A stretch of 10,067 nucleotides of DNA from an uncultured Bacillaceae bacterium. GTDB taxonomy: Bacteria; Bacillota; Bacilli; Bacillales; Amphibacillaceae. Positions 1 to 6,778 of this stretch are shown here, piece after piece; position 1 is the first letter of the stretch; every line of letters starts with the position of its first letter. The translations under genes were made by a program, and so were the position numbers. The stretch spans positions 1-10,067 of the forward strand of contig CALAMD010000098.1 of NCBI GenBank assembly GCA_937925695.1, in the 5' to 3' direction. The notes under the pieces were generated by a model. That model was not told the DNA's origin. It did not search any database and saw only the letters and a list, made by a program, of their open reading frames with translations.

Positions 1-1415
1 AGTTATTAGCTGAACTAACATCACCTGAGGAGCAAATATATGAAGTACCGAAAAATTTTCAAGGCACACTAAGGGATTATCAAAAGAAGGGTTATCAATG
101 GTTTAAATCATTAAGTGCTTATCAACTAGGAGGTATTCTTGCTGATGATATGGGATTAGGTAAAACGATCCAAACCATTGCCTTTCTTTTATCAGAGAAA
201 AGAAAACGACCGCACTTGGTTGTCGTACCCTCTGCTGTTGTTTATAATTGGAAAAATGAATTTGATAAATTTGCTCCTGATTTATCAGTTGAAATTATGA
301 CAGGCTTACCAGATGAGCGCAAAGAACAAATTAGGAATAAGCAAGATAAAGATGTGTGGATCACATCCTATGGTACATTACGGCAAGATATTGATTTGTA
401 TCAAGATATACACTTTGATACTTTAATTCTTGATGAAGCCCAATTCATTAAGAATTACATGACAAAATCATCCCAAGCCGTTCGCCAAATTCATGCAAGA
501 TGTCGATTTGCGCTCAGTGGAACGCCAATTGAAAATTCGTTGATAGAATTATGGGCTATCTTTCAAGCCGTATTGCCAGGTTTGTTGCCTAGCCAAAAGG
601 TTTTTAATCAATTACCCCATGAGAAAATTGTAAAATTGACGAAACCCTTTATTTTGCGACGAGTAAAAGAGGATGTATTAACGGAGCTACCTGAAAAAAT
701 AGAATCTGTATATTTAACCGAGTTAACGACCGAACAGAAATTAATCTATCTCGGTTATTTACGTCATATACAACAGGAAGCTACTGAAGCGATTCATCAA
801 GATGGCTTTCACCAAAGCCGAATGAAGATATTGGCAGGATTAACTCGCTTACGCCAAATTTGTTGCCATCCATCTTTGTTTATGGACAGCTATGATGGCA
901 AATCTGGTAAGCTAGAGGAATTACTTGATCTCATTCATCGGTCCATTGAACAAGGGAAGCGACTTCTCGTTTTTTCACAATTTACAAGCATGCATGATTT
1001 AATCAGACAAGAATTAGCGGCTGTTGAAATTGATTATTTTTATCTACATGGTCAAAACCCAGCAAGGGAACGTTTAGCCATGGCTGAACGTTTTAATCAA
1101 GGTGAAAAACAGGTCTTTCTTATTTCCCTGCGTGCTGGTGGAACTGGACTCAATTTAACTGGGGCCGATACGGTCATCTTATACGATTTGTGGTGGAATC
1201 CTGCTGTTGAAGATCAAGCAGCTGGCAGAGCCCATCGTTTCGGCCAAGATAAAGTAGTCCAAGTGATCAGAATGATTACAGAAGGTACAATCGAAGAAAA
1301 AATTTATGAATTACAGCAGAAAAAACGGGAACTCATTGATAAAATTATTCAACCTGGTGAAACGATGTTAACGAGTTTGACGGAAAAAGAGATCCGAGAA
1401 ATATTGAGCATCTAA
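1..1415 (+). CDS. SNF2-family DEAD/DEAH helicase, C-terminal part (5' end outside window)
   Basis: ATP-dependent DNA translocase of the bacterial SNF2 (Swi2/Snf2, RapA-like) group. The reading frame is open from base 3, so an internal ATG at 150 is not the start; 470 codons are visible and the N-terminal part is missing. Motifs appear in order: an RDYQKKGYQWF segment before the ATP site; Walker A, DDMGLGKT, at about 141-164; DEAQ box (motif II) at 432-443; SGTP (motif III) at 516-527; the PFILRR linker near 645-662; motif V, RAGGTGLNLTGAD, near 1131-1169; motif VI, DQAAGRAHRFGQ, at 1212-1244. Both RecA-like lobes are therefore complete. Bacterial relatives often carry an N-terminal SWIM zinc finger, which would lie upstream and cannot be seen. 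The gene ends 43 bases before the MATE gene on the same strand. The cellular substrate is unknown; roles in DNA repair or transcription recycling are family-level inference. Confidence 0.95.
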   Translation, partial: LLAELTSPEEQIYEVPKNFQGTLRDYQKKGYQWFKSLSAYQLGGILADDMGLGKTIQTIAFLLSEKRKRPHLVVVPSAVVYNWKNEFDKFAPDLSVEIMTGLPDERKEQIRNKQDKDVWITSYGTLRQDIDLYQDIHFDTLILDEAQFIKNYMTKSSQAVRQIHARCRFALSGTPIENSLIELWAIFQAVLPGLLPSQKVFNQLPHEKIVKLTKPFILRRVKEDVLTELPEKIESVYLTELTTEQKLIYLGYLRHIQQEATEAIHQDGFHQSRMKILAGLTRLRQICCHPSLFMDSYDGKSGKLEELLDLIHRSIEQGKRLLVFSQFTSMHDLIRQELAAVEIDYFYLHGQNPARERLAMAERFNQGEKQVFLISLRAGGTGLNLTGADTVILYDLWWNPAVEDQAAGRAHRFGQDKVVQVIRMITEGTIEEKIYELQQKKRELIDKIIQPGETMLTSLTEKEIREILSI

Positions 1416-1458
1416 GTGGATAAAGTTGAACTGTAATAGAAGAGGTGTATAAAAATAA

Positions 1459-2811
1459 ATGGGGAAACAACATGATTTTACGCAAGGAAATATCATGAAG
1501 CAATTAATTGTATTTTCCGGTCCAATCATGCTGACAAATTTATTACAAACCTCATATCAAATTGTTGATAGCTTATGGATTGGAAACTTACTTGGTGCAC
1601 AGGCTCTAGGAGCTGTTACGATATCAGGGACAATTATTTTTACTGTCCTTTCACTTGTGATTGGATTAAACAATGCAGCCCTTACCATTTTATCTCAACA
1701 AAAAGGTCGTGGTGATCAACAAGGACTAAAGAGTTATCTGAATGCATTTGTGGTTATTTTAACAACATTGGCGCTCGTACTTGGGGTCCTAGGTTTCTTC
1801 TTCTCGGAAACACTCCTAAATATTTTAGGTACACCAGAAGATTTAATGAAACCAGCAAAGGCCTATTTACAAATTAACTTTATCGGAATCTTATTTTTAT
1901 TTGGTTACAATTTCATTAGTACGGTATTAAGGGCTATCGGTGATAGTAAGACACCGATGCGATTTGTTATGCTCGCTGTTGTCATGAATGTTATCCTTGA
2001 TCCTTTGTTTATTGCTGGTTTTAATTGGGGGATTGAGGGGGCAGCGATCGCGACGGTCGTATCCCAGGGAAGTGCCCTTGTTTATGGACTGATTTACGTT
2101 CTTTACCGGAATGTTGTTCCATTTTCAATTCCAAAGCTACCGAAACGTCATGAAGTACTTCTTATTTTAAATTTAGGTATTCCATCTGGACTACAGATGG
2201 CGGTTATCTCAGCTGGTAGTGCAGCCATTATGAGTGTAGTTACCTTATTTGGTTCAGATGTGGTTGGCGGATTTGGCGCTGCCCAACGACTTGATAGTTT
2301 GATTATGTTACCAGCCCATGCGTTAAGTACGGCTGTCAGCAGTATGGCAGGGCAAAATATTGGTGTAAAAAATTGGCATCGGGTGAAGCAGATTACCAAA
2401 AACGCCTTGCTATATAATTTTTCTATTATGATCTCTATTGGTATTATCATCTTTTTCTTTGGCGAGTATGGTGTCCGCTTATTTATTCAAGAACATGATG
2501 CTGTTGCTTTTGCAACGAGTTATTTACGCATCATGGCCTTTTGTTTTCCGTTTCTCGGCATTAACTTTATTTTAAATGGGATTGTTCGGGCTGCCGGGGC
2601 AATGTATCAAGTATTGATTTTAAATATTATTTCATTTTGGGTTTTACGATACCCCTTTACCGCTCTATTTGCCAATCTTTTTGACGAAGACGGAATAGCT
2701 ATCGGTATGGGATTAAGTTTTATGATCAGTAGTATCTTTGCGACGTTATATTATATATACGGAAAATGGCGGGAAAAAGATTTATTTAATCAACAGGCTG
2801 AGTCTAATTAG
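1459..2811 (+). CDS. MATE-family efflux transporter (YpnP-like branch)
   Basis: Multidrug and toxin extrusion protein of the cytoplasmic membrane, expected to export cationic or other small molecules in exchange for Na+ or H+. The 450 residues are normal family length and form two related six-helix halves. The half-repeat signature is visible as LRAIGDSKTP near residues 157-166 and VRAAGAMYQV near 376-385, each after the fourth helix of its half. The N-terminus (DFTQGNIMKQLIVFSGPIMLTNLLQ) is typical of the family and, from memory, resembles Bacillus subtilis YpnP. The ATG at 1459 is preceded by AGAAGAGGTG (1438-1447) at good spacing. It follows the SNF2 gene by 43 bases with no terminator between, so co-transcription is possible. 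There is no U-tailed terminator after it. The substrate cannot be read from sequence. Confidence 0.93.
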   Translation: MGKQHDFTQGNIMKQLIVFSGPIMLTNLLQTSYQIVDSLWIGNLLGAQALGAVTISGTIIFTVLSLVIGLNNAALTILSQQKGRGDQQGLKSYLNAFVVILTTLALVLGVLGFFFSETLLNILGTPEDLMKPAKAYLQINFIGILFLFGYNFISTVLRAIGDSKTPMRFVMLAVVMNVILDPLFIAGFNWGIEGAAIATVVSQGSALVYGLIYVLYRNVVPFSIPKLPKRHEVLLILNLGIPSGLQMAVISAGSAAIMSVVTLFGSDVVGGFGAAQRLDSLIMLPAHALSTAVSSMAGQNIGVKNWHRVKQITKNALLYNFSIMISIGIIIFFFGEYGVRLFIQEHDAVAFATSYLRIMAFCFPFLGINFILNGIVRAAGAMYQVLILNIISFWVLRYPFTALFANLFDEDGIAIGMGLSFMISSIFATLYYIYGKWREKDLFNQQAESN

Positions 2812-2814
2812 GAT

Positions 2815-2847
2815 GTTATCCACACAATGTGGATAACCTGAGGATAA
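2815..2847. promoter_or_regulatory. Inverted pair of perfect DnaA boxes plus one near-match
   Basis: TTATCCACA, the consensus DnaA-binding 9-mer, lies at 2816-2824 on the plus strand. Its exact reverse complement TGTGGATAA lies at 2828-2836, three bases further on. The whole dyad has 10-bp perfect arms at 2815-2824 and 2828-2837. A third minus-strand site, TTATCCTCA when read on that strand, lies at 2839-2847 with one mismatch. The dyad could also form an RNA hairpin just after the MATE stop codon, but no U-run follows, so it is a poor intrinsic terminator. Clusters of DnaA boxes in intergenic spacers are known in Bacillus as sites that titrate DnaA or modulate transcription. That role here is inference. 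Confidence 0.6.
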
Positions 2848-2864
2848 CCACAATATCTTGTAGG

Positions 2865-2876
2865 GAACAGCTGTTC
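2865..2876. promoter_or_regulatory. LexA/DinR-like palindrome (SOS box candidate)
   Basis: GAACAGCTGTTC is a perfect 12-base palindrome that fits the Gram-positive LexA (DinR) core GAAC-N4-GTTC. The outer bases are G and A rather than the preferred C and G, so it is not a full-consensus box. It lies 17 bases after the DnaA-box cluster and about 60 bases before the candidate ridA promoter. No SOS-type gene is evident immediately downstream, so function is uncertain. Confidence 0.35.
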
Positions 2877-2936
2877 ATCTACGAAATATAGTTTGGAAAA
2901 GTTAGACTGCTTTTTCTTCCATATGTTAAGAAAAAT

Positions 2937-2945
2937 TGCTATGAT
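2937..2945 (+). promoter_or_regulatory. Extended -10 promoter candidate for ridA
   Basis: TGCTATGAT provides a TGn extension followed by TATGAT, one mismatch from TATAAT. No good -35 hexamer is present at 16-18 bases, which is tolerated by extended -10 promoters. The predicted start would be near 2952, giving a leader of about 110 bases. That leader contains a small dyad, ATCATT/AATGAT, at 3012-3026. Confidence 0.4.
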
Positions 2946-3045
2946 ACATTTAATAAAAAACAGTCATCAACGATCCTAACGATGGTAAGAAACATGACAT
3001 TTTTAGACCTAATCATTGTCAATGATGCCACGTTAATTTAAATAA

Positions 3046-3053
3046 AGAGGAGG
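3046..3053 (+). promoter_or_regulatory. Ribosome binding site of ridA
   Basis: AGAGGAGG is a strong Shine-Dalgarno sequence. Two ATGs follow. The one at 3058 is only 4 bases away and opens a two-codon frame (ATG CAA TGA); the one at 3063 is 9 bases away and opens ridA. Spacing and frame select 3063. Confidence 0.8.
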
Positions 3054-3062
3054 AAAAATGCA

Positions 3063-3452
3063 ATGAAAAAAGAAATTCACACAGTTAAGGCACCAGCAGC
3101 AATTGGCCCATATTCACAAGGAATTCAAGTAGGAGATTTTCTTTTTCTATCAGGGCAAATTGGCATTGATCCGACAAATGGAGAAGTGGTTTCAGGAATA
3201 ACAGAACAAACACATCAGGTTATGAAAAACATCAAAGCTATTTTGGAAGAAGCAGACGCAGACTTTTCTCATGTTGTTAAGTTTACGATATATTTAGCCT
3301 CGATAGATGATTTTGCGATAGTTAACGAAATCTACGGCAGTTATTTACAAAAACCTTATCCAGCCCGGTCTACTATCGAGGTAAGTCGATTACCAAAGGA
3401 TGTTTTAATCGAAATAGATGCGATTGTACATCGACCAGTCAACAATAAATAA
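3063..3452 (+). CDS. ridA: RidA family 2-iminobutanoate/2-iminopropanoate deaminase
   Basis: Cytosolic YjgF/YER057c/UK114 (RidA) protein that hydrolyses reactive enamine/imine intermediates released by PLP enzymes such as threonine dehydratase, yielding 2-oxoacids and ammonia. The 129 residues match family length. Active-site residues align with those known from E. coli RidA: Tyr17 in IGPYSQG, Arg102 in YPARSTIEV, and Glu117 in LIEIDAIV. Arg102 marks the catalytically active RidA group rather than an inactive Rid subfamily. The gene has its own strong ribosome binding site and a candidate promoter, and ends in a shared bidirectional terminator, so it is probably monocistronic. It is not in the purR-yabJ-spoVG context known from Bacillus subtilis, so it may be an additional paralogue. 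Confidence 0.95.
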   Translation: MKKEIHTVKAPAAIGPYSQGIQVGDFLFLSGQIGIDPTNGEVVSGITEQTHQVMKNIKAILEEADADFSHVVKFTIYLASIDDFAIVNEIYGSYLQKPYPARSTIEVSRLPKDVLIEIDAIVHRPVNNK

Positions 3453-3458
3453 TGGATC

Positions 3459-3503
3459 AAAAAAAGAATTGGCTAGAAATTAATTTCTGCCAATTCTTTT
3501 TTT
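3459..3503. terminator. Bidirectional intrinsic terminator between ridA and the DUF1450 gene
   Basis: The arms GAATTGGC (3466-3473) and GCCAATTC (3489-3496) are flanked by seven A on the left (3459-3465) and seven T on the right (3497-3503). The loop holds a second dyad, AGAAATT/AATTTCT (3475-3488), which can extend the stem with one bulged base. T-tails are available on both strands, so it can stop ridA transcription rightward and DUF1450 transcription leftward. The right arm and loop lie inside the last codons of the DUF1450 gene. Confidence 0.85.
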
Positions 3504-3721
3504 ATTTGGATTCTAATTTTATGCAAACATTCTTCTGGTGTCTTTCCGTATATATTTTGGTTATTTACGATGGCAAAGGGTACTGAACGACATAAACCAC
3601 ATAGAGATAAACATTGGTTAATAATCACGGCAACTTGTGAAAACTCTTTTTCGAGAATGTCCTCAACATCTAGTTTATTGAGTACATTAGCGTCGCATAC
3701 TTCAACGACGATTGCTTTCAT
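3473..3721 (-). CDS. DUF1450 family small cysteine protein
   Basis: Small cytosolic protein of 82 residues, recognised as the Firmicute DUF1450 (YuzB-like) family by its layout: an N-terminal VVEVC strand with Cys9, the cluster CLSLCGLC (Cys37, Cys41, Cys44), then a PFAIVN strand and GKTPEEC helix start. The cysteine pattern and strand-helix order suggest a thioredoxin-fold or iron-sulfur protein, but the biochemical role is unknown. I chose the ATG at 3721 because it is preceded by AAAGAAAGTGA, which matches 9 of 11 bases of the ideal Shine-Dalgarno, with 5 bases between. An in-frame GTG at 3730 would give 85 residues, but that GTG forms part of this ribosome binding site. The gene is convergent with ridA and ends in the same terminator hairpin. 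Confidence 0.85.
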   Translation of the reverse strand: MKAIVVEVCDANVLNKLDVEDILEKEFSQVAVIINQCLSLCGLCRSVPFAIVNNQNIYGKTPEECLHKIRIQIKKELAEINF

Positions 3722-3774
3722 CGTTCTCACTTTCTTTCTATTTAGTAAGATTTAACATGTTTTCGTTCAGCCTC

Positions 3775-3783
3775 ATCATAACA
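3775..3783 (-). promoter_or_regulatory. Extended -10 promoter candidate for the DUF1450 gene
   Basis: On the minus strand, TGTTATGAT gives a TGn extension plus TATGAT. There is no good -35. The predicted start near 3768 would leave a leader of about 47 bases. A short dyad (GTTCAG 3765-3770, CTGAAC 3786-3791) surrounds it and might be an operator or a weak hairpin after the upstream MATE gene. Confidence 0.35.
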
Positions 3784-3800
3784 TACTGAACAAGATTTCG

Positions 3801-5144
3801 TTATGTTTTTTGTTTGACAAAGGTCATTCTTACCCAATGTTTCTTCTGCCAACGTCTGAGCATAAATAGTCCTCGCACCCATTCATCGGCAATCAGGCCT
3901 ATCCAGATTCCGATTAATCCTAATCCGAGGTAAATACCAAAGAACCATGCTGTTGTGACTCCGATTCCCCACATCACAATAATACCTACATATACTGGAA
4001 ATTTGACATCACCAGCTGCTCTTAAGGAGCTGATCATGACCATATTAAATGATCGTCCTGGCTCCAAAATAATGGTCAATAGTAACAATAGAGAACCTGT
4101 TTTTATAATAGACGGATTATCGGTAAATATACTTAAGAATTGTTCAGAGATCAAAAACATGATTGATGCCATGCCAATAGCTATGGCAGCTGATAGTTTT
4201 AAACTCTTAATTGCCCGATCATAAGCTTCTTTGATTTTCCCAGCACCAACCATATGACCAATTAAAATCTGTGTTCCTTGAGCGATTGCCATAGCAAAAA
4301 CAAAGATAAACATCATGATATTTTTTGTATAAACATTAGTCGTAATGGCTATTGTCCCCATCTGTCCCATAAAATAGGTGAGCATTATTTGGCTTGTATT
4401 ATATGATAGTTGTTCACCAGCTGATGGAACACCGATTTGTAGTAATGCTTTTAAATGATCGATTTGGTATATGAAAAAATCCTTGATATTTAATCCTTTT
4501 ACTCTCTTTAAGAGAAGTATGACGAGCATGATGACCCCTAGTAATCTACTGATAGCCGCAACATAAGCTACTCCTTTTACGCCTAGAATAGGAAAACCAA
4601 AAGGACCGAAGATTACTAGAAAATTACCAAAGGCATTAATAATATTAATACCAATTGTTACAGTCATTGTATCTTTCGTATATCCGTAGCTTCGTAATAT
4701 ACCACCGATGGTACTTAATAGAGCTTGCAGGAAGATAAATCCACCTACTATTTGCATATATGTCGTTGCTTCACCGATAATCTCAGCAGGCATATCCATC
4801 AGTTTAAGAATAGGAACGGCTCCGAAAGATAATCCGGCACTCAATACCAAAGAGAACCATAGGTTTAGACTAATAGACATGACAGAAATACGGGCGGCTT
4901 CTTGCTGCAAATTGGCGCCAAGGTTTTGCGAGATTAACACGACAGCACCCTGGGCAACAATATTAAACATCACAATGACAATGGAGATGATTTGGTTGGA
5001 AACACCAACAGCTGCTACGGAGTTATCGGAATATTGACTAAGCATTAATGTATCAATATTCCCCATAAGCATATGTAACAAGAGTTCGATAAAAATAGGC
5101 CAAGTAATTGTAAATAATGATAGCGTTTTAATGTCTCTGTTCAT
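3801..5144 (-). CDS. MATE-family efflux transporter (second, YisQ/YeeO-like type)
   Basis: Membrane exporter of the MATE family, 447 residues from the chosen ATG. The two homologous halves show as LRSYGYTKDT near residues 150-159 and LRAAGDVKFP near 374-383. The C-terminal segment with GIWIGLIADEWVRG is characteristic of the YeeO/YisQ-like branch, so this is not a recent duplicate of the MATE at 1459, whose corresponding segments differ throughout. The ATG at 5144 has a GG-containing weak ribosome binding site about 8 bases upstream. A TTG at 5156 would add four residues but sits very near the predicted transcription start, so I prefer 5144. It lies 67 bases downstream of the MFS gene on the same strand, and a promoter candidate in that gap suggests at least partly independent expression. 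Substrate unknown. Confidence 0.92.
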   Translation of the reverse strand: MNRDIKTLSLFTITWPIFIELLLHMLMGNIDTLMLSQYSDNSVAAVGVSNQIISIVIVMFNIVAQGAVVLISQNLGANLQQEAARISVMSISLNLWFSLVLSAGLSFGAVPILKLMDMPAEIIGEATTYMQIVGGFIFLQALLSTIGGILRSYGYTKDTMTVTIGINIINAFGNFLVIFGPFGFPILGVKGVAYVAAISRLLGVIMLVILLLKRVKGLNIKDFFIYQIDHLKALLQIGVPSAGEQLSYNTSQIMLTYFMGQMGTIAITTNVYTKNIMMFIFVFAMAIAQGTQILIGHMVGAGKIKEAYDRAIKSLKLSAAIAIGMASIMFLISEQFLSIFTDNPSIIKTGSLLLLLTIILEPGRSFNMVMISSLRAAGDVKFPVYVGIIVMWGIGVTTAWFFGIYLGLGLIGIWIGLIADEWVRGLFMLRRWQKKHWVRMTFVKQKT

Positions 5145-5175
5145 GAATGCATCCAACTTTCAAAGTGATAGAAAT

Positions 5176-5203
5176 ATTTTACATGAATAGATTCAAAAGA
5201 CAA
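5176..5203 (-). promoter_or_regulatory. Promoter candidate for the minus-strand MATE gene
   Basis: On the minus strand, -35 TTGTCT (5203-5198), a 16-base spacer and -10 TAAAAT (5181-5176) match the sigma-A consensus at 4/6 and 5/6. The predicted start near 5169 gives a leader of about 25 bases to the ATG at 5144. Confidence 0.5.
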
Positions 5204-5211
5204 GCTAGAAG

Positions 5212-6591
5212 TTATAGTATTTTCTTTGTAAAATACAAAACTTTATGATGGAGATTTTCAATCAATTTTTTCATAGACCTTAAGCTATACGATTGTTTTT
5301 CATTTTTAATCCATGCAAGTAGTAAGAGTATGCCGCTAGCCATGAGCAATCCACTCGTCACATAGAATACAGAAGAAATCCCAAAAATACCTGAAATAAA
5401 TCCACCTAGCATCGGACCAAAGATATTACCAAGGAACCGAAGACTAGTGTTATAGCCAATCACCTCACCTTGCATAGCTAATGGTGCACTTTGACGAATA
5501 TAGGCTACTCGAACGGGAACTAAGCCACCTATTGCAATTCCAAGGAAAAACCTAAGCGTGATTAATTGCCAAATATTTGTTACAAAGGCTGCCGGAAAAT
5601 AAAAAATACTTGCCATGAAGAGTAATAGAATCATAATTTTTACATAACCAATTTTATCTCCTAATTGTCCCCAGCGTTTAGCGAGAAATAAATTTCCTAA
5701 ACCAGCAACTGAGAATGCTAATCCCGACATCAAGGCAATGTTCTGAGGACCATTAATTTCGATGACATATAAAGAAAGGATTGGTTGAATGCTAAAATGA
5801 GCGATTTGAATGAGCGCAGAGATGAGTAGGACAACGATTAGCACAGGTGATTTAATAATGTGGCGAAGCACTTCAATGCGTGTATAAGATGTAGCTTCAA
5901 CATGGCTAGCCACTTTGTATTGGATTTCTTTAATGCCAAACATGACGATTAGAGCTGATAAAAAGATGGTTAATGATGTCCACTTAAAGGTTGATGAAAA
6001 TCCGATAAAGTCGGCTAAGCTTCCACCTAAAAGGGGACCGAGTAATGTTCCCGTAATGCTACCAGTTTGTAAGGTACCTAGGACCCGTCCAGCAATTTCC
6101 TTTCGGGTTTGGATCGAGATTAATGCTTGAGACATCGGAATAAATCCGGTAAAAACACCCATAATTAAGCGCAATAAAAAAAGGTGCCAAACAGACTTGG
6201 CATATCCCATGAGTAATACTGATATTGCTAATCCGGTGGCGGAAATAATTAATATTTTTTTCCGACCGTATTGATCACTGATTCTGCCCCAAATTGGCGC
6301 AAAAATAAATGCCGTTACAAATGTAATGGCAAAGATCCAACCTGACCAATTTTGCACATATGTTTCGGAAAAGTCACCAAGAGATTGGATGTAGAGCGAA
6401 ATAAACGGCATGACCATTGTCATGCTGCCAGAAATAAAAAAGTTAGCAAACCACATGATGGCAACATTACGTTTAACGATAGATTTTTGATAAAGGATAA
6501 ATAAAACACTTCTTTCTATTAAAATATTTCGACATCCTAAGTATATCGTATATTCCCATAAATTTAAACAAAATGACCTAATGATAGCCAT
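5212..6591 (-). CDS. MFS multidrug efflux transporter, MdtG-like (DHA1)
   Basis: Major facilitator protein with 12 predicted membrane helices, a drug:H+ antiporter by family features. Motif A, GRISDQYGRKK, is at residues 102-112 between helices 2 and 3. The antiporter motif C, GTLLGPLLGG, is near 181-190 in helix 5. A degenerate second motif A (LGDKIGYVK) and the segment GNIFGPMLGG occur in the second half. The sequence resembles E. coli MdtG along its whole length. The start is uncertain. The ATG at 6591 is the only canonical start ahead of helix 1, but it has no ribosome binding site and adds some 35 residues not seen in relatives. A good promoter lies inside that extension, and an AGAAAGAAG site follows at 6517-6509 without an in-frame ATG, GTG or TTG. 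An ATG at 6456 (414 residues) would begin within helix 1. The body of the call is secure; the first 45 residues are not. Confidence 0.9.
   Translation of the reverse strand: MAIIRSFCLNLWEYTIYLGCRNILIERSVLFILYQKSIVKRNVAIMWFANFFISGSMTMVMPFISLYIQSLGDFSETYVQNWSGWIFAITFVTAFIFAPIWGRISDQYGRKKILIISATGLAISVLLMGYAKSVWHLFLLRLIMGVFTGFIPMSQALISIQTRKEIAGRVLGTLQTGSITGTLLGPLLGGSLADFIGFSSTFKWTSLTIFLSALIVMFGIKEIQYKVASHVEATSYTRIEVLRHIIKSPVLIVVLLISALIQIAHFSIQPILSLYVIEINGPQNIALMSGLAFSVAGLGNLFLAKRWGQLGDKIGYVKIMILLLFMASIFYFPAAFVTNIWQLITLRFFLGIAIGGLVPVRVAYIRQSAPLAMQGEVIGYNTSLRFLGNIFGPMLGGFISGIFGISSVFYVTSGLLMASGILLLLAWIKNEKQSYSLRSMKKLIENLHHKVLYFTKKIL
6509..6517 (-). promoter_or_regulatory. Shine-Dalgarno-like site near the expected MFS start
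   Basis: The minus strand reads AGAAAGAAG, followed after 10 bases by an in-frame ATC codon (6498-6496) at about the place where MdtG relatives begin. No canonical start codon is in frame there. Either a non-standard Ile codon is used, or the start lies elsewhere. Confidence 0.3.
6540..6568 (-). promoter_or_regulatory. Sigma-A promoter candidate for the MFS gene
   Basis: On the minus strand, -35 TTTAAA (6568-6563), a 17-base spacer and -10 TATACT (6545-6540) match the consensus at 4/6 and 5/6. The predicted transcription start is near 6533, downstream of the ATG at 6591. If it is used, the long N-terminal extension is not translated from this transcript. Confidence 0.5.
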
Positions 6592-6662
6592 TCATTACTT
6601 GTAAATATTTTGACTCGTACCTCATTAACATGTCCGAGATTGGATGTTTTTTGAATTATTCA

Positions 6663-6690
6663 TTAACTTTACAGCAAAAATCGTTATAAT
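6663..6690 (+). promoter_or_regulatory. Sigma-A promoter for the DUF1002 gene
   Basis: The -35 is TTAACT (6663-6668), the spacer 16 bases, and the -10 a perfect TATAAT (6685-6690). The predicted start near 6697 gives a leader of about 80 bases before the ATG at 6779. Confidence 0.6.
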
Positions 6691-6760
6691 AGGTATATAT
6701 CACCTTAAGTAAATGGACAATTTCTGCATATACGAGTAAAGTGATAACTATACTTTTAAA

Positions 6761-6767
6761 AAAGGAG
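6761..6767 (+). promoter_or_regulatory. Ribosome binding site of the DUF1002 gene
   Basis: AAAGGAG lies 11 bases before the ATG at 6779. A GTG at 6774 is closer, but its frame is GTG GGA TGA and ends at once, overlapping the ATG. The ATG begins the signal peptide and is the real start. Confidence 0.7.
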
Positions 6768-6778
6768 TTTGTCGTGGG

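Noticed and set aside
1426..1453. Promoter-like TTGAAC, 16-base spacer, TATAAA before the first MATE gene
   Set aside because: Transcription would start at the ATG itself and leave out the good ribosome binding site that lies within the spacer, so it is unlikely to drive this gene.
2148..2450. Open frame of 100 codons on the minus strand
   Set aside because: Lies wholly inside the well-supported MATE gene on the plus strand; no ribosome binding site and no recognisable family.
2815..2837. Hairpin after the first MATE stop codon read as an intrinsic terminator
   Set aside because: Stem is strong but no T-run follows on either strand; a DnaA-box pair explains the exact sequence better.
2995..3022. 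Minus-strand TTGACA with 17-base spacer and TGTCAT
   Set aside because: Perfect -35 but poor -10 (4/6), and no gene on the minus strand downstream that it could serve.
3570..3755. Open frame of 61 codons on the plus strand
   Set aside because: Antisense to the DUF1450 gene, which has a conserved cysteine motif and a good ribosome binding site.
3955..4224. Open frame of 89 codons on the plus strand
   Set aside because: Antisense shadow inside the minus-strand MATE gene; its composition reflects the reverse of membrane-helix codons.
4708..5037. Open frame of 109 codons on the plus strand
   Set aside because: Antisense to the minus-strand MATE gene, with no start signals.
5915..6130. Open frame of 71 codons on the plus strand
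   Set aside because: Antisense to conserved parts of the MFS gene, including motif C.
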